13,443 nt of DNA from an uncultured Clostridia bacterium (lineage in GTDB: Bacteria; Bacillota; Clostridia; TANB77; CAG-508): contig CAKPAW010000015.1 in assembly GCA_934133165.1 (NCBI GenBank), positions 1-13,443 on the forward strand. Reading direction: 5' to 3'. The position numbers and the translations under genes are program-made. The notes under the pieces were generated by a model. That model was not told the origin of the DNA, made no database searches, and was given only the letters and a program-made list of their open reading frames with translations. This document shows, in pieces, positions 1-8,122 of this stretch (the first letter of the stretch is position 1; every line of letters begins with the position of its first letter).

Positions 1-752
1 GATATTATATAAAGTGAAGTAAATGTTTTTAGGTCCATTAATGTAATGTATAAATATAAAGGCACTGCTATTAATCTCTCTATTATTATACATGATCGTA
101 GTCCACTCACTAGTTTTAACCTTGTATTTTCATGTCTTTTTATCAAATATTTATAACTTTCTCTAATTGGTTCTTTCATTTCATACTTAAGCTTATTTTT
201 GTCTATTTGGGCTAACCCAATATATGCTATAAGATATGAAAAGAATACAGATAAAGCTATTGCTAAGTTATTATTTCTAGTTAAAAATACTCCAACAAAA
301 ATGTATCCTATTATACTAGAAAAACACCTTAAAATATACATAAATGAGTTAAATCTTCCTCTAAAATTCTCTTCTACTAATTTACTTGGTATATAAGTAT
401 TTAGTGGATTATTTATTGCTCCACTGATTCCATACACAATTGCTATGGCTAAATAATAATATATATTTGTGTCAACTGTTAAAACTAATATCATACTTAA
501 TGTTTTTAATATGTAACTTAATAATTTTGTATTTGCTGCTCCAATTTTCTTTAAGCAAGTTCCTGACAATGGAGTAAAAATCCCCATTATTAGAAATTGT
601 ATCATATATATAAATATTATCATTGTTACATTTACACCTGATTTGTATAGTATTACTGGTGTAAATACTGCATATATACTATTTGCAAATGTTCTAAAAA
701 AGTTATCTATATATTGCATTGTATAATCTTTGTTCTTTAAATATTCTTTCAT
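1..752 (-). CDS. MFS-like membrane transporter, N-terminal 250 residues (cut by window edge)
   Basis: The open frame starts at ATG 752-750, with GGAG at 759-762 six bases upstream, and runs without a stop to the left edge, so the C-terminal part is missing. The translation begins MKEYLKNKDYTMQYIDNFF and is very hydrophobic: about six or seven predicted membrane helices, with a short polar turn (PLSGTCLKKIGA) after the second helix, where MFS proteins carry their conserved loop. A basic, polar stretch around residues 185-210 (KNKLKYEMKEPIRES) sits where the central cytoplasmic loop between the two six-helix halves would be. I infer a major facilitator superfamily permease; the substrate cannot be told. 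It lies 62 bp downstream of polC on the same strand and could be read through from it. Another polytopic transporter family is possible, since no full MFS signature is present in the visible part. Confidence 0.7.
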   Translation of the reverse strand, partial: MKEYLKNKDYTMQYIDNFFRTFANSIYAVFTPVILYKSGVNVTMIIFIYMIQFLIMGIFTPLSGTCLKKIGAANTKLLSYILKTLSMILVLTVDTNIYYYLAIAIVYGISGAINNPLNTYIPSKLVEENFRGRFNSFMYILRCFSSIIGYIFVGVFLTRNNNLAIALSVFFSYLIAYIGLAQIDKNKLKYEMKEPIRESYKYLIKRHENTRLKLVSGLRSCIIIERLIAVPLYLYITLMDLKTFTSLYII

Positions 753-777
753 TTTTTGCTCCGTTTATTTTTTATTT

Positions 778-808
778 TACCCCAAAAATACCTGGTACTT
801 TTGGGGTA
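778..808 (-). other. Long hairpin between polC and the transporter gene
   Basis: Bases 778-791 pair with 795-808 around a 3-base loop, a 14-bp stem. On the minus-strand RNA every position pairs (one is G-U), whereas a plus-strand RNA would have an A-C mismatch at 788/798. This suggests the minus-strand transcript is the one selected to fold. It begins 7 bases after the polC stop, which is a tandem TAA TAA. The bases after it on the minus strand are A-rich (GGGGTAAAATAAAA) with no U-tract, so it is not a canonical intrinsic terminator. It may protect the 3' end, reduce read-through or act with a factor. Confidence 0.6.
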
Positions 809-814
809 GTTTTA

Positions 815-3800
815 TTATCCAAATAGACTCATTTGGTTGCTTTGGCTCATTCCCTCTAGGCAACCCATTTTTTTAAGTAAGTCTACTACTGAATTTCCTA
901 TTTTTGAACGAATTTTCATATCATCTATTGACATGAATTTTCCGTCTTTTTTTGCATCTTCTATTCCTTGCGCCGCAACTGTTCCAAGTCCTGGAACGCT
1001 GTTTAGTGGTGGACGTATTCCGTCTTCTTCTATTCTAAATTTTGTACTATGAGATTTGTATAAATCTATTGGTAGGAATTTTATTCCTCTTTCATACATT
1101 TCTAGTACTAATTCCAAAATAGCATACATATTTTTGTCTTTTGTTGTTGCACTATTTCCTGCTAAATCTATTTCTTTCATTTTGTTTTTTACTCTATCTT
1201 TTCCATAACACATTATTTCACTATCAAATTCGTCTGCACGAATTGTAAAATATGCTGTATAATATGCTTTTGGCTGATGTACTTTAAACCATGCTATTCT
1301 AAATGCGTTTGTTACATATGCTGCTGCATGGGCTTTTGGAAACATGTATTTTATTTTTTCACATGATTTTATATACCAATCTGGTACATCATGTTCTTTC
1401 ATTAATTCTTTATATTCTGCCCATTTTGCTGGATCTTTTAATGCTTTTCCTTTACGTACTGTTTCCATTATTTTAAATGCATGGTTTGGTGGTACACCTT
1501 TCTTTATTAAGTAAATCATAATATCGTCACGGCAACAGATTGAGTCTTGAAGTGTTGTTGTTCCTTCATCTATTAATGTTTGTGCATTTCCAAGCCACAC
1601 ATCTGTACCATGTGATAGACCTGATATACGAATTAATTCGTCAAATGTTTTTGGTTTAGTGTCTACAAGCATTCCTCTTACGAATTTTGTTCCAAACTCT
1701 GGTATTCCATAGCTTCCTACTTTACTATTTATTTGCTCTGGCGTTACTCCTAATGCATCTGTAGAACTGAATATACTCATTGTTTCTTTATCATCTAATG
1801 GTACTTTTGTTGGATCTATTCCTGTTAAATCATAAAGCATACGTATTACTGTTGGATCATCGTGTCCTAGTATATCTAGTTTTAACAAGTTTTGATCTAT
1901 TGAGTGGTAGTCAAAGTGTGTTGTTATAATGTCTGAATTAGGATCATCTGCTGGATGTTGTACTGGCGTAAATTCATATATTTCTCTACCTTTTGGTACA
2001 ACTATAATTCCTCCTGGGTGTTGTCCTGTTGTTCTTTTTATTCCTGTACATCCTGCAGAGACTCTTATAACTTCTGCATTTGATACTGGAATACCTCTTT
2101 CTTCGTAATATTTTTTAACATATCCATATGCTGTCTTATCTGCTACTGTACCAACTGTTCCTGCCTTAAATGTAGTTCCTTTTCCAAATATTACTTCTGT
2201 ATATCTATGTGCTTTTGCTTGATATTCTCCAGAGAAGTTTAAGTCTATATCAGGCTCTTTATCTCCATTGAATCCTAAGAAAGTTTCGAATGGTATATCT
2301 ATTCCGTCTTTAACCATTTTTGTTCCACATTTTGGACAGTCTTTATCTGGTAAGTCAAATCCACATTGATAGCCATAATCTGTAAAATCTGAATATTTAC
2401 AATTTGGACATCTATAATGTGGCGGAAGTGAATTTACTTCTGTTATACCTGTCATGTTGGCCACAAATGATGAACCAACAGATCCTCTGGAACCTACTAT
2501 ATATCCATCTTCGTTTGATTTCCATACTAGCTTTTGTGCAATTATGTACATAACGGAGAATCCATTTTTTATAATAGAATTTAATTCTTTATCAAGTCTT
2601 TCTTGTACTATATCTGGAAGTGGATCTCCATATAATTCATGTGCTTTGCTAAATGCAATATCTTTTATAGTTTGCTCACAACCTTCAATGTGTGGTGGAC
2701 ATTTTTCTGGTGATATTGGACTTATTCTTTCGCACATATCTGCTACTTTATTTGTGTTTGTAACAACAACCTCATATGCTTTGTCTGGTCCTAAATATTC
2801 AAATTCTTTAAGCATTTCTTCTGTTGTTCTTAAATATAGTGGTGCTTGTTCATCTGCATCTTCATAGCCTTGGCCAGCCATTAATATTCTTCTATATATT
2901 TCATCTTGTGGGTCTATAAAGTGAACGTCACAAGTTGCAACTACAAGCTTTCCTAGTTTTTCTCCTAGATTTACAATTTTTCTATTTATATCTTCTACTG
3001 CTTTTGCATCTGGAAGTGTGCCATTTCTTACCATGTACATATTGTTTCCTGTAGGTTGAATTTCTAAGTAATCATAATCTTTTGCAATTTCTTCTATTTC
3101 TTCTTCGTCTTTTCCTTCTACAATTGCTCTATACAATTCGCCTGCTTCACAGGCACTTCCTAATATTAAACCTTCAGAATATTTTTTATAAATTGATTTT
3201 AATATACGTGGTTTTTTATAGAAATAGTGCAAATGTGATATTGATACTAATTTATATAAGTTCTTTAGACCTACATAGTCTTTTGCTAAAATAATTGCAT
3301 GGTAACTTGGTAATTTTTTAAAGTCTACCTCAAATTTTCTATCTATATCATCTAATGTATATATTTCTTTTTCTTTAAGCATATCAAACATTACATTTAA
3401 TACTTTTACAGTTGTATCTACATCGTCTAATGCTCTATGTGCTACTTCTACAACTATACCTAATTTGTCTGCTATCATTCCTAATTTGTATCTTTTGAAT
3501 TCTGGGAATAATAGTTTTGCAAGTCTTAATGTATCTAAATATGTATTTTCTAATGTATAACCTAATTGTTTTGCATTATATTTTAAGAAACCTATATCAA
3601 AGTCTGCATTGTGTGCAACTAATATACTATCTTCTCCAATAAATTCTAACATTTTAGGGAATATTTCATTTATTGTTGGAGCATCTTTTACCATATCATC
3701 TGTAATATTTGTTACTTCTACAACCTTTGGTGGTATTGGCTTTTCAGGATTTACAAATGTTGAAAAACTATCTATTACCTCTCCGTTTTTAACTTTCATA

Positions 3801-5626
3801 ATTCCTATTTCTGTGATTTTCTCTGTTCTAAATGAAAGTCCAGTTGTCTCTAAATCTAACACACAGAATGTAGATTCTTCTATATTTTGATTTTTAGAAA
3901 ATGATACTACATTTGATTTATCTGGTACTAAATATGCTTCTACACCATATATAACTTTCATATCCGGATTGTCATAGCCTAACATTTTGTGCGCATCTGG
4001 AAAAGCTTGTACAACTCCGTGGTCAGTAATTGCAATTGATTTCATGCCCCACTTCATTGCTCTTTTTATAAGATCTGTAACAGGAGTTACTGCATCCATT
4101 TGACTCATTTGAGTATGCATATGAAGTTCAACTCTTTTTACTTGGGAGTTGTCCATTCTTGTTTCTCTTTTTATTCCATTTGATTTTATAATAGTGTTTG
4201 CCATTACTGTTAGTTCGTTTGCAAAAGTATCCATTCCTGCTTTTCCAGCAAGTCTTATTCCTTTTGCTTCTTTTATTTTGCTCATTATTTTTTTGCTATT
4301 TTCTTTTGTTAGAAATGCCTTACATGTAATAGTGCTTGTTCCGTCATATACAGCAATACTTAAAAGTATTTTTCCACCTTTTAGTTCTCTGTCTTCCATA
4401 GATATAACTTCGCCATCTATAGCTACATTTCCAGATTCTACACCTAAATCTTGTATTTTTACTAATGGTTCTTTTATTTCTGGGTGCATTCCTAAAATTA
4501 ATGGTGAATCTTCATCATCTGTAGGAAGTTTTGGAAAATCTTCTCCATTTACTTCTAATATTGTATTTGCCATAATTGTAACATCACCTGCAAATGAATC
4601 TAGTCCTGCTTTTCCTATTGTTTTTATTCCACTTGCATTCTTTATTTTATTTGCTACTTCGTTTCCTTCTTCAATATTTTTAGTAAATGACTTACAAGTA
4701 ATTATTCCTGTTCCATCATATATGTCATATATAAGCATTCCTTTACCTGTTTTAGTTTCTCTTGCTGTACATTCTACAACTCTTCCCTCTATTGTTATTC
4801 TTTTATTACTTGCTTCTATATCTTTTATTTTTATTTTGCTTTCTTTTGCTTTTGAGGCAGTTCCTAGTATTATATTGTTTTCTTCTTCCATTTCTTCTAA
4901 TTCTGAAAGATATGCTTCATCTGGAACTGGTACATCTCCTCCAAAGAATTCCTCTCCTGCTATTTCTGTATGTTCTACATTTTCTTTTAATGGTTTATTT
5001 TGCTCTTGACTATTTTCTTCTACATGTTTTATTTCTTCTTGCATATGTTTTATAAGCTCTTCTTCTTGTTTTTTTGCATATTCTTGCTGCATTCTTATTT
5101 GTTCTTCTGATATATTTTCTATAAAATTTACTTTTAGTTTTTTACCATAAATATTAAATAACAAATTTGATAATGTTTCATCTATTTTTTTTGCAATTAA
5201 AAATTCTTTTCCTTTCATTGAAAGCATTACATTCGCTTGATTTTGATCAATTGTTATATTGCTATTATTTAAAATTGCTTTTGTCATAGGATGTCTTATA
5301 GCCATATACTCTATTATATCTAACCATTCTTCTGAAATATTTTCTTTTTGGGTATTTGTCTCGCAAACACCCTCATTTTCTTTTTCACTCTTTTCTTCAT
5401 AAACAAGCTTAATACACGCTTCTTTTATACCAAAGCGTGTTTCTAAGTATTTTTCAAAATTATATACATCCTTTATTTTTATTTGAGCATTTACTTTAAG
5501 TTCTACCTCAAGTGTGTTTGTTTTTTTAAACAATTTTACACTTTTTACAGTAGAACTAAGTAAATCTTTATTATTTGAATAAAAGTCTTTAAATACTTCT
5601 TTTAATGTTTTTAATGCCCCATCCAT
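815..5626 (-). CDS. polC: DNA polymerase III PolC-type alpha subunit, with duplicated OB domain
   Basis: Replicative DNA polymerase of low-GC Gram-positives, carrying polymerase and 3'-5' proofreading in one chain. Domains in order: PolC N-terminal region (about 1-245, ending in a charged Glu-rich linker); two OB-fold copies (about 253-361 and 377-484); first PHP segment (HMHT at 502-505, ITDHG near 533-537); inserted DEDDh exonuclease (about 586-745) with D591, E593, D677, H730 and D735 all present; rest of PHP; polymerase core with GSRGSVGSSF near 1046, a Cys4 zinc site (CPNC and CPKC near 1076-1099) and the catalytic PDIDLNFSGEYQ near 1130; then a C-terminal QMSLFG that fits the sliding-clamp motif. 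At 1603 residues it exceeds the usual 1430-1450. The ATG at 5626 is the first start after an in-frame stop. It lies 26 bp after the coiled-coil gene. Function is certain; the extra OB copy is the oddity. Confidence 0.98.
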   Translation of the reverse strand: MDGALKTLKEVFKDFYSNNKDLLSSTVKSVKLFKKTNTLEVELKVNAQIKIKDVYNFEKYLETRFGIKEACIKLVYEEKSEKENEGVCETNTQKENISEEWLDIIEYMAIRHPMTKAILNNSNITIDQNQANVMLSMKGKEFLIAKKIDETLSNLLFNIYGKKLKVNFIENISEEQIRMQQEYAKKQEEELIKHMQEEIKHVEENSQEQNKPLKENVEHTEIAGEEFFGGDVPVPDEAYLSELEEMEEENNIILGTASKAKESKIKIKDIEASNKRITIEGRVVECTARETKTGKGMLIYDIYDGTGIITCKSFTKNIEEGNEVANKIKNASGIKTIGKAGLDSFAGDVTIMANTILEVNGEDFPKLPTDDEDSPLILGMHPEIKEPLVKIQDLGVESGNVAIDGEVISMEDRELKGGKILLSIAVYDGTSTITCKAFLTKENSKKIMSKIKEAKGIRLAGKAGMDTFANELTVMANTIIKSNGIKRETRMDNSQVKRVELHMHTQMSQMDAVTPVTDLIKRAMKWGMKSIAITDHGVVQAFPDAHKMLGYDNPDMKVIYGVEAYLVPDKSNVVSFSKNQNIEESTFCVLDLETTGLSFRTEKITEIGIMKVKNGEVIDSFSTFVNPEKPIPPKVVEVTNITDDMVKDAPTINEIFPKMLEFIGEDSILVAHNADFDIGFLKYNAKQLGYTLENTYLDTLRLAKLLFPEFKRYKLGMIADKLGIVVEVAHRALDDVDTTVKVLNVMFDMLKEKEIYTLDDIDRKFEVDFKKLPSYHAIILAKDYVGLKNLYKLVSISHLHYFYKKPRILKSIYKKYSEGLILGSACEAGELYRAIVEGKDEEEIEEIAKDYDYLEIQPTGNNMYMVRNGTLPDAKAVEDINRKIVNLGEKLGKLVVATCDVHFIDPQDEIYRRILMAGQGYEDADEQAPLYLRTTEEMLKEFEYLGPDKAYEVVVTNTNKVADMCERISPISPEKCPPHIEGCEQTIKDIAFSKAHELYGDPLPDIVQERLDKELNSIIKNGFSVMYIIAQKLVWKSNEDGYIVGSRGSVGSSFVANMTGITEVNSLPPHYRCPNCKYSDFTDYGYQCGFDLPDKDCPKCGTKMVKDGIDIPFETFLGFNGDKEPDIDLNFSGEYQAKAHRYTEVIFGKGTTFKAGTVGTVADKTAYGYVKKYYEERGIPVSNAEVIRVSAGCTGIKRTTGQHPGGIIVVPKGREIYEFTPVQHPADDPNSDIITTHFDYHSIDQNLLKLDILGHDDPTVIRMLYDLTGIDPTKVPLDDKETMSIFSSTDALGVTPEQINSKVGSYGIPEFGTKFVRGMLVDTKPKTFDELIRISGLSHGTDVWLGNAQTLIDEGTTTLQDSICCRDDIMIYLIKKGVPPNHAFKIMETVRKGKALKDPAKWAEYKELMKEHDVPDWYIKSCEKIKYMFPKAHAAAYVTNAFRIAWFKVHQPKAYYTAYFTIRADEFDSEIMCYGKDRVKNKMKEIDLAGNSATTKDKNMYAILELVLEMYERGIKFLPIDLYKSHSTKFRIEEDGIRPPLNSVPGLGTVAAQGIEDAKKDGKFMSIDDMKIRSKIGNSVVDLLKKMGCLEGMSQSNQMSLFG

Positions 5627-5640
5627 TTTTATAAATTAAG

Positions 5641-5646
5641 CCCCCT
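5641..5646 (-). promoter_or_regulatory. Probable polC ribosome binding site with long spacer
   Basis: The only purine-rich site before polC is AGGGGG, which can pair with the anti-SD through one G-U pair. It lies 14 bases from the ATG, longer than the 6-10 seen for the other genes here. An in-frame TAA between them rules out an upstream start, so translation of polC may be comparatively weak or coupled to the gene ahead. Confidence 0.5.
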
Positions 5647-5652
5647 AAGTTT

Positions 5653-8100
5653 TTAATATACGTCATCTTCTGTGTTAAAAAGACCTAATAATTGTGTTGT
5701 CCCTTTCTTTCTTTTAACTAGCATTGGGTCTATTTCATTTTTTATTTGTTTTTGTATAACTTCTTTCTTTACTACTTTTTCTGTTTTCCTTGGCTGTTCA
5801 ACTTGCTTTTGAGTAGTTGCTGTCTTTGTATTTATAGCAGGTTGTACCTTTACTTCTATTTCTTTAGTTTTTGTAGGTTTTACTACATTTGGTTGCTGTA
5901 CTTTCTTTAAAGCTTGTAATTTTTTCTCTAATAACTTGTCCATTTGTGCTTCAAGCATAGCTGTTGTAAATTGATTTTCAGAATTCATACTTTCTAGCAT
6001 GTCTTTTAATTTTCTATTTTCTAGTACCAATTCTTGAATTATTTCTTCTTGCTTTTGGCTTTCTTCTTGCATTTTTATTAAATTAACTTGCATTGTTTCT
6101 TTTAATTTTATATTTTGATTTTGTAATTGTTGCATTTTTTTATCTATTTGCATTTTTAAATTAGTTAATATTTTATTTGTTGTCTCAATATTTTTATTTG
6201 ATTGTTGTTTAATTAATTCTATATCTTTACTTGATTGTTGTTTAACTAATTCTAGTTCTTTACTTGACTCTTTTTTATAGTTTTCTATATTTTTTATTTG
6301 TTCTTGTTTTATTAAATTTAATTCTTGTTCATATTTTTTTACACTTTCGCCTATTTCTTGTTTCAAACCTTCCATATTTTTGCTTGACTCTTGTGTAAAC
6401 AATTTTATATTTTTATTTGCCTCTTGCTTTACTATATTAATTTCCTTATTTGTTTGTTGTTTGAATACTTCTATAGTTTGTTCATTTTCTTCTTTATGCT
6501 TTGTCATAGTTTCTTGAAATTCTTTTTCTACTTTTTGATTTACTACAGCAATATTATCTTCTAATATATTTATTTGTTTAACTAATTCTTCATTTACTGA
6601 GTTATAATAATATTTTTGTTCTTCTAATTTATTCTTATATTCACTCTTATTTTGTTTTAATTCTTCTTCTAACTTATCTACTTTTATATCAACATGACTC
6701 GTAGTATCTTCTACCAGTTGTTTTAAAGTATTTATATAATCTTCTTCCTCTTTTTTTATGCTCTCTTCAAATATATTTTGTTTTTCTTCTTGTGATGTTT
6801 TAAATTCTTCTATTGTTTTATTTGCTGTCTCTTCGAATGCTTTTTGTTTTTCTTCTTGTAATGTTTTAAAGTCTTCTATTGTTTTATTTGCTGTTTCTTC
6901 GAATGCTTTTTGTTTTTCTTCTTGTGATGTTTTAAATTCTTCTATTGTTTTATTTGCTGTTTCTTCAAATGCTTTTTGTTTTTCTTCTTGTGATGTTTTA
7001 AAGTCTTCTATTGTTTTATTTGCTGTTTCTTCAAATGTATTCTGTTTTTCTTCTTGTAATGTTTTAAAGTCTTCTATTGTTTTATTTGCTGTTTCTTCAA
7101 ATGCTTTTTGTTTTTCTTCTTGTAATGTTTTAAAGTCTTCTATTGTTTTATTTGCTGTCTCTTCGAATGCTTTTTTCTTTTCTTCTTGTGATACTTTAAA
7201 TTCTTCAGTATTTTTTGTTAACTCTTCTATTTTACTATTTGTTTCATTTTGATTGTCTTCTACTATCTTTTTTAATGACTTTTGATATTCATCTTGTTTT
7301 TTCTTTATTTCTTTTTTAAACAAATTAATTTTTTCATCTTGTTTACTTTTAAAATTATTTTCCCAATTAACTATCTTTTTGTTTTCTTCTTCATAGTCAT
7401 CTTGAAGTTTTTTAATTTCTTTAGATACTTCTTCCTTATTTTCTTCTAAAATTTTAGCTTGTTTTAATTGCAAGTCTTGTTCTATTTTTACTATTGTTTC
7501 TTTATGTTCATCTATTTCTTCCTGTATTTTTACAAAAGCATCATTCATTTGACTCATTAAGTTTTCAAATTGTTTTGTTTCATTTTGTTGTTGCTCATTT
7601 ATTTTTTCTGTTTGCTCTCTATTTTCTTCTTCTAATGAATCTTTCATTTGTTGCATAGCTTCATTAAATTGTTCTATTAAATCTTTTATTTCTTTGTCAC
7701 ACTTTTTATTTGTTTTTCCTAATTCAAGACGATTTGTTTTTCTATCTTCAATTACCTCTTTTTCTAAATTATCAACTCTTGCTTCTAATTTCGTTGTTTT
7801 TGAATTGTCATTTATTATATTTTTTACAAATTGTTCATTATTTAAAAAATCTGTTAATTTTTCTTCTACTATTGTATCATTTTCTTTTTGTTTAAGAGAT
7901 ATTTTTTCAATTTCTTTTTTATTTAGCTGATATAAATCCATAATTTTTTTGCATAGCTGTCTTAATGTTTCAAATTCTTTCTCATATTTATCGTCTTCTA
8001 TATATTTTTCAAGTTTTTCCATTAAGTCTGTCTGTGATTTTTCAAATGCAGTATGCAATTCATTTATTTTGTTGTTCAACTCTTCATTATTTTCTTCCAT
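5653..8100 (-). CDS. Large repeat-rich coiled-coil protein, function unknown
   Basis: I do not recognise this 815-residue protein. It has no signal peptide or membrane segment and is almost wholly Glu/Lys/Gln/Asn-rich helix, so it is probably a long cytoplasmic rod. Residues 1-305 are irregular coiled coil. Residues 306-459 hold seven 22-residue tandem units built on EEKQKAFEETANKTIE, six nearly identical and the seventh decayed. Residues 544-638 hold eight 11-residue units (such as ELVKQQSSKDI), interrupted by one 7-residue unit at 588-594. From about 735 the chain turns into a basic Lys/Thr/Gln/Val linker and ends in a distinct tail with QLLGLF at 803-808, followed by an acidic NTEDD. The start ATG follows AAGGAG by 8 bases, and the gene sits 22 bp after rseP and 26 bp before polC, where clostridia often have ispG. 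A structural, SMC-like or replication-linked role is possible but unproven. Confidence 0.9.
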   Translation of the reverse strand: MEENNEELNNKINELHTAFEKSQTDLMEKLEKYIEDDKYEKEFETLRQLCKKIMDLYQLNKKEIEKISLKQKENDTIVEEKLTDFLNNEQFVKNIINDNSKTTKLEARVDNLEKEVIEDRKTNRLELGKTNKKCDKEIKDLIEQFNEAMQQMKDSLEEENREQTEKINEQQQNETKQFENLMSQMNDAFVKIQEEIDEHKETIVKIEQDLQLKQAKILEENKEEVSKEIKKLQDDYEEENKKIVNWENNFKSKQDEKINLFKKEIKKKQDEYQKSLKKIVEDNQNETNSKIEELTKNTEEFKVSQEEKKKAFEETANKTIEDFKTLQEEKQKAFEETANKTIEDFKTLQEEKQNTFEETANKTIEDFKTSQEEKQKAFEETANKTIEEFKTSQEEKQKAFEETANKTIEDFKTLQEEKQKAFEETANKTIEEFKTSQEEKQNIFEESIKKEEEDYINTLKQLVEDTTSHVDIKVDKLEEELKQNKSEYKNKLEEQKYYYNSVNEELVKQINILEDNIAVVNQKVEKEFQETMTKHKEENEQTIEVFKQQTNKEINIVKQEANKNIKLFTQESSKNMEGLKQEIGESVKKYEQELNLIKQEQIKNIENYKKESSKELELVKQQSSKDIELIKQQSNKNIETTNKILTNLKMQIDKKMQQLQNQNIKLKETMQVNLIKMQEESQKQEEIIQELVLENRKLKDMLESMNSENQFTTAMLEAQMDKLLEKKLQALKKVQQPNVVKPTKTKEIEVKVQPAINTKTATTQKQVEQPRKTEKVVKKEVIQKQIKNEIDPMLVKRKKGTTQLLGLFNTEDDVY
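5677..5694 (-). other. Possible sliding-clamp-binding motif (QLLGLF) in the coiled-coil protein tail
   Basis: Residues 803-808 of the coiled-coil protein read QLLGLF, eight residues from the C-terminus and after a flexible basic linker. This resembles the loose Q-L-x-x-L-F class of beta-clamp peptides, and the adjacent polC ends in a better match, QMSLFG. Short motifs occur by chance, so this is only a suggestion. Confidence 0.3.
6187..6471 (-). repeat. Array of 11-residue (hendecad) protein repeats
   Basis: Codes for residues 544-638 of the coiled-coil protein. Units 544-554, 555-565, 566-576 and 577-587, then a 7-residue step 588-594, then 595-605, 606-616, 617-627 and 628-638. The pattern is roughly E-h-h-K-Q-x-S-x-K-x-I, with hydrophobic residues at 2-3 and 11. 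Eleven residues make three helical turns, so the hydrophobic face runs nearly straight along the helix. The DNA is more diverged than in the 66-base array, so this array is older. Confidence 0.85.
6724..7185 (-). repeat. Seven 66-bp in-frame tandem repeats
   Basis: Each 66-base unit codes for 22 residues (306-459 of the coiled-coil protein). Units 1-6 (6790-7185) are nearly identical in DNA as well as protein, differing at a few sites such as TTCGAATGC/TTCAAATGC and the codons giving TLQ or TSQ. Unit 7 (6724-6789) has decayed. The high DNA identity implies recent duplication or ongoing homogenisation. Copy number could change by recombination without breaking the frame. Within a unit, the two 11-residue halves align on a shared Phe, so this is also a hendecad pattern. 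Confidence 0.95.
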
Positions 8101-8122
8101 ATTTTTCTCTCCTTAATAGTCT

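Noticed and set aside
199..396. Plus-strand open frame of 65 codons opposite the transporter gene
   Set aside because: No ribosome site, and it overlaps a continuous minus-strand membrane-protein frame that starts with a good GGAG.
778..808. Canonical intrinsic terminator for polC
   Set aside because: No U-tract follows the stem on the minus strand, so it was listed only as a hairpin.
4149..5009. Plus-strand open frame of 286 codons opposite polC
   Set aside because: Ser/Ile/Phe-rich translation typical of the antisense of an AT-rich gene, lying wholly inside the well-supported PolC N-terminal and OB region.
6724..7185. CRISPR-like array
   Set aside because: The units are contiguous 66-mers with no unique spacers, and all are in frame within one protein.
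6758..7252. Plus-strand open frame of 164 codons with a Ser/Val/Phe repeat, opposite the coiled-coil repeats
   Set aside because: It is the complement of the 66-bp repeats. Its regularity comes entirely from the minus-strand coding array, and it has no ribosome site or family resemblance.
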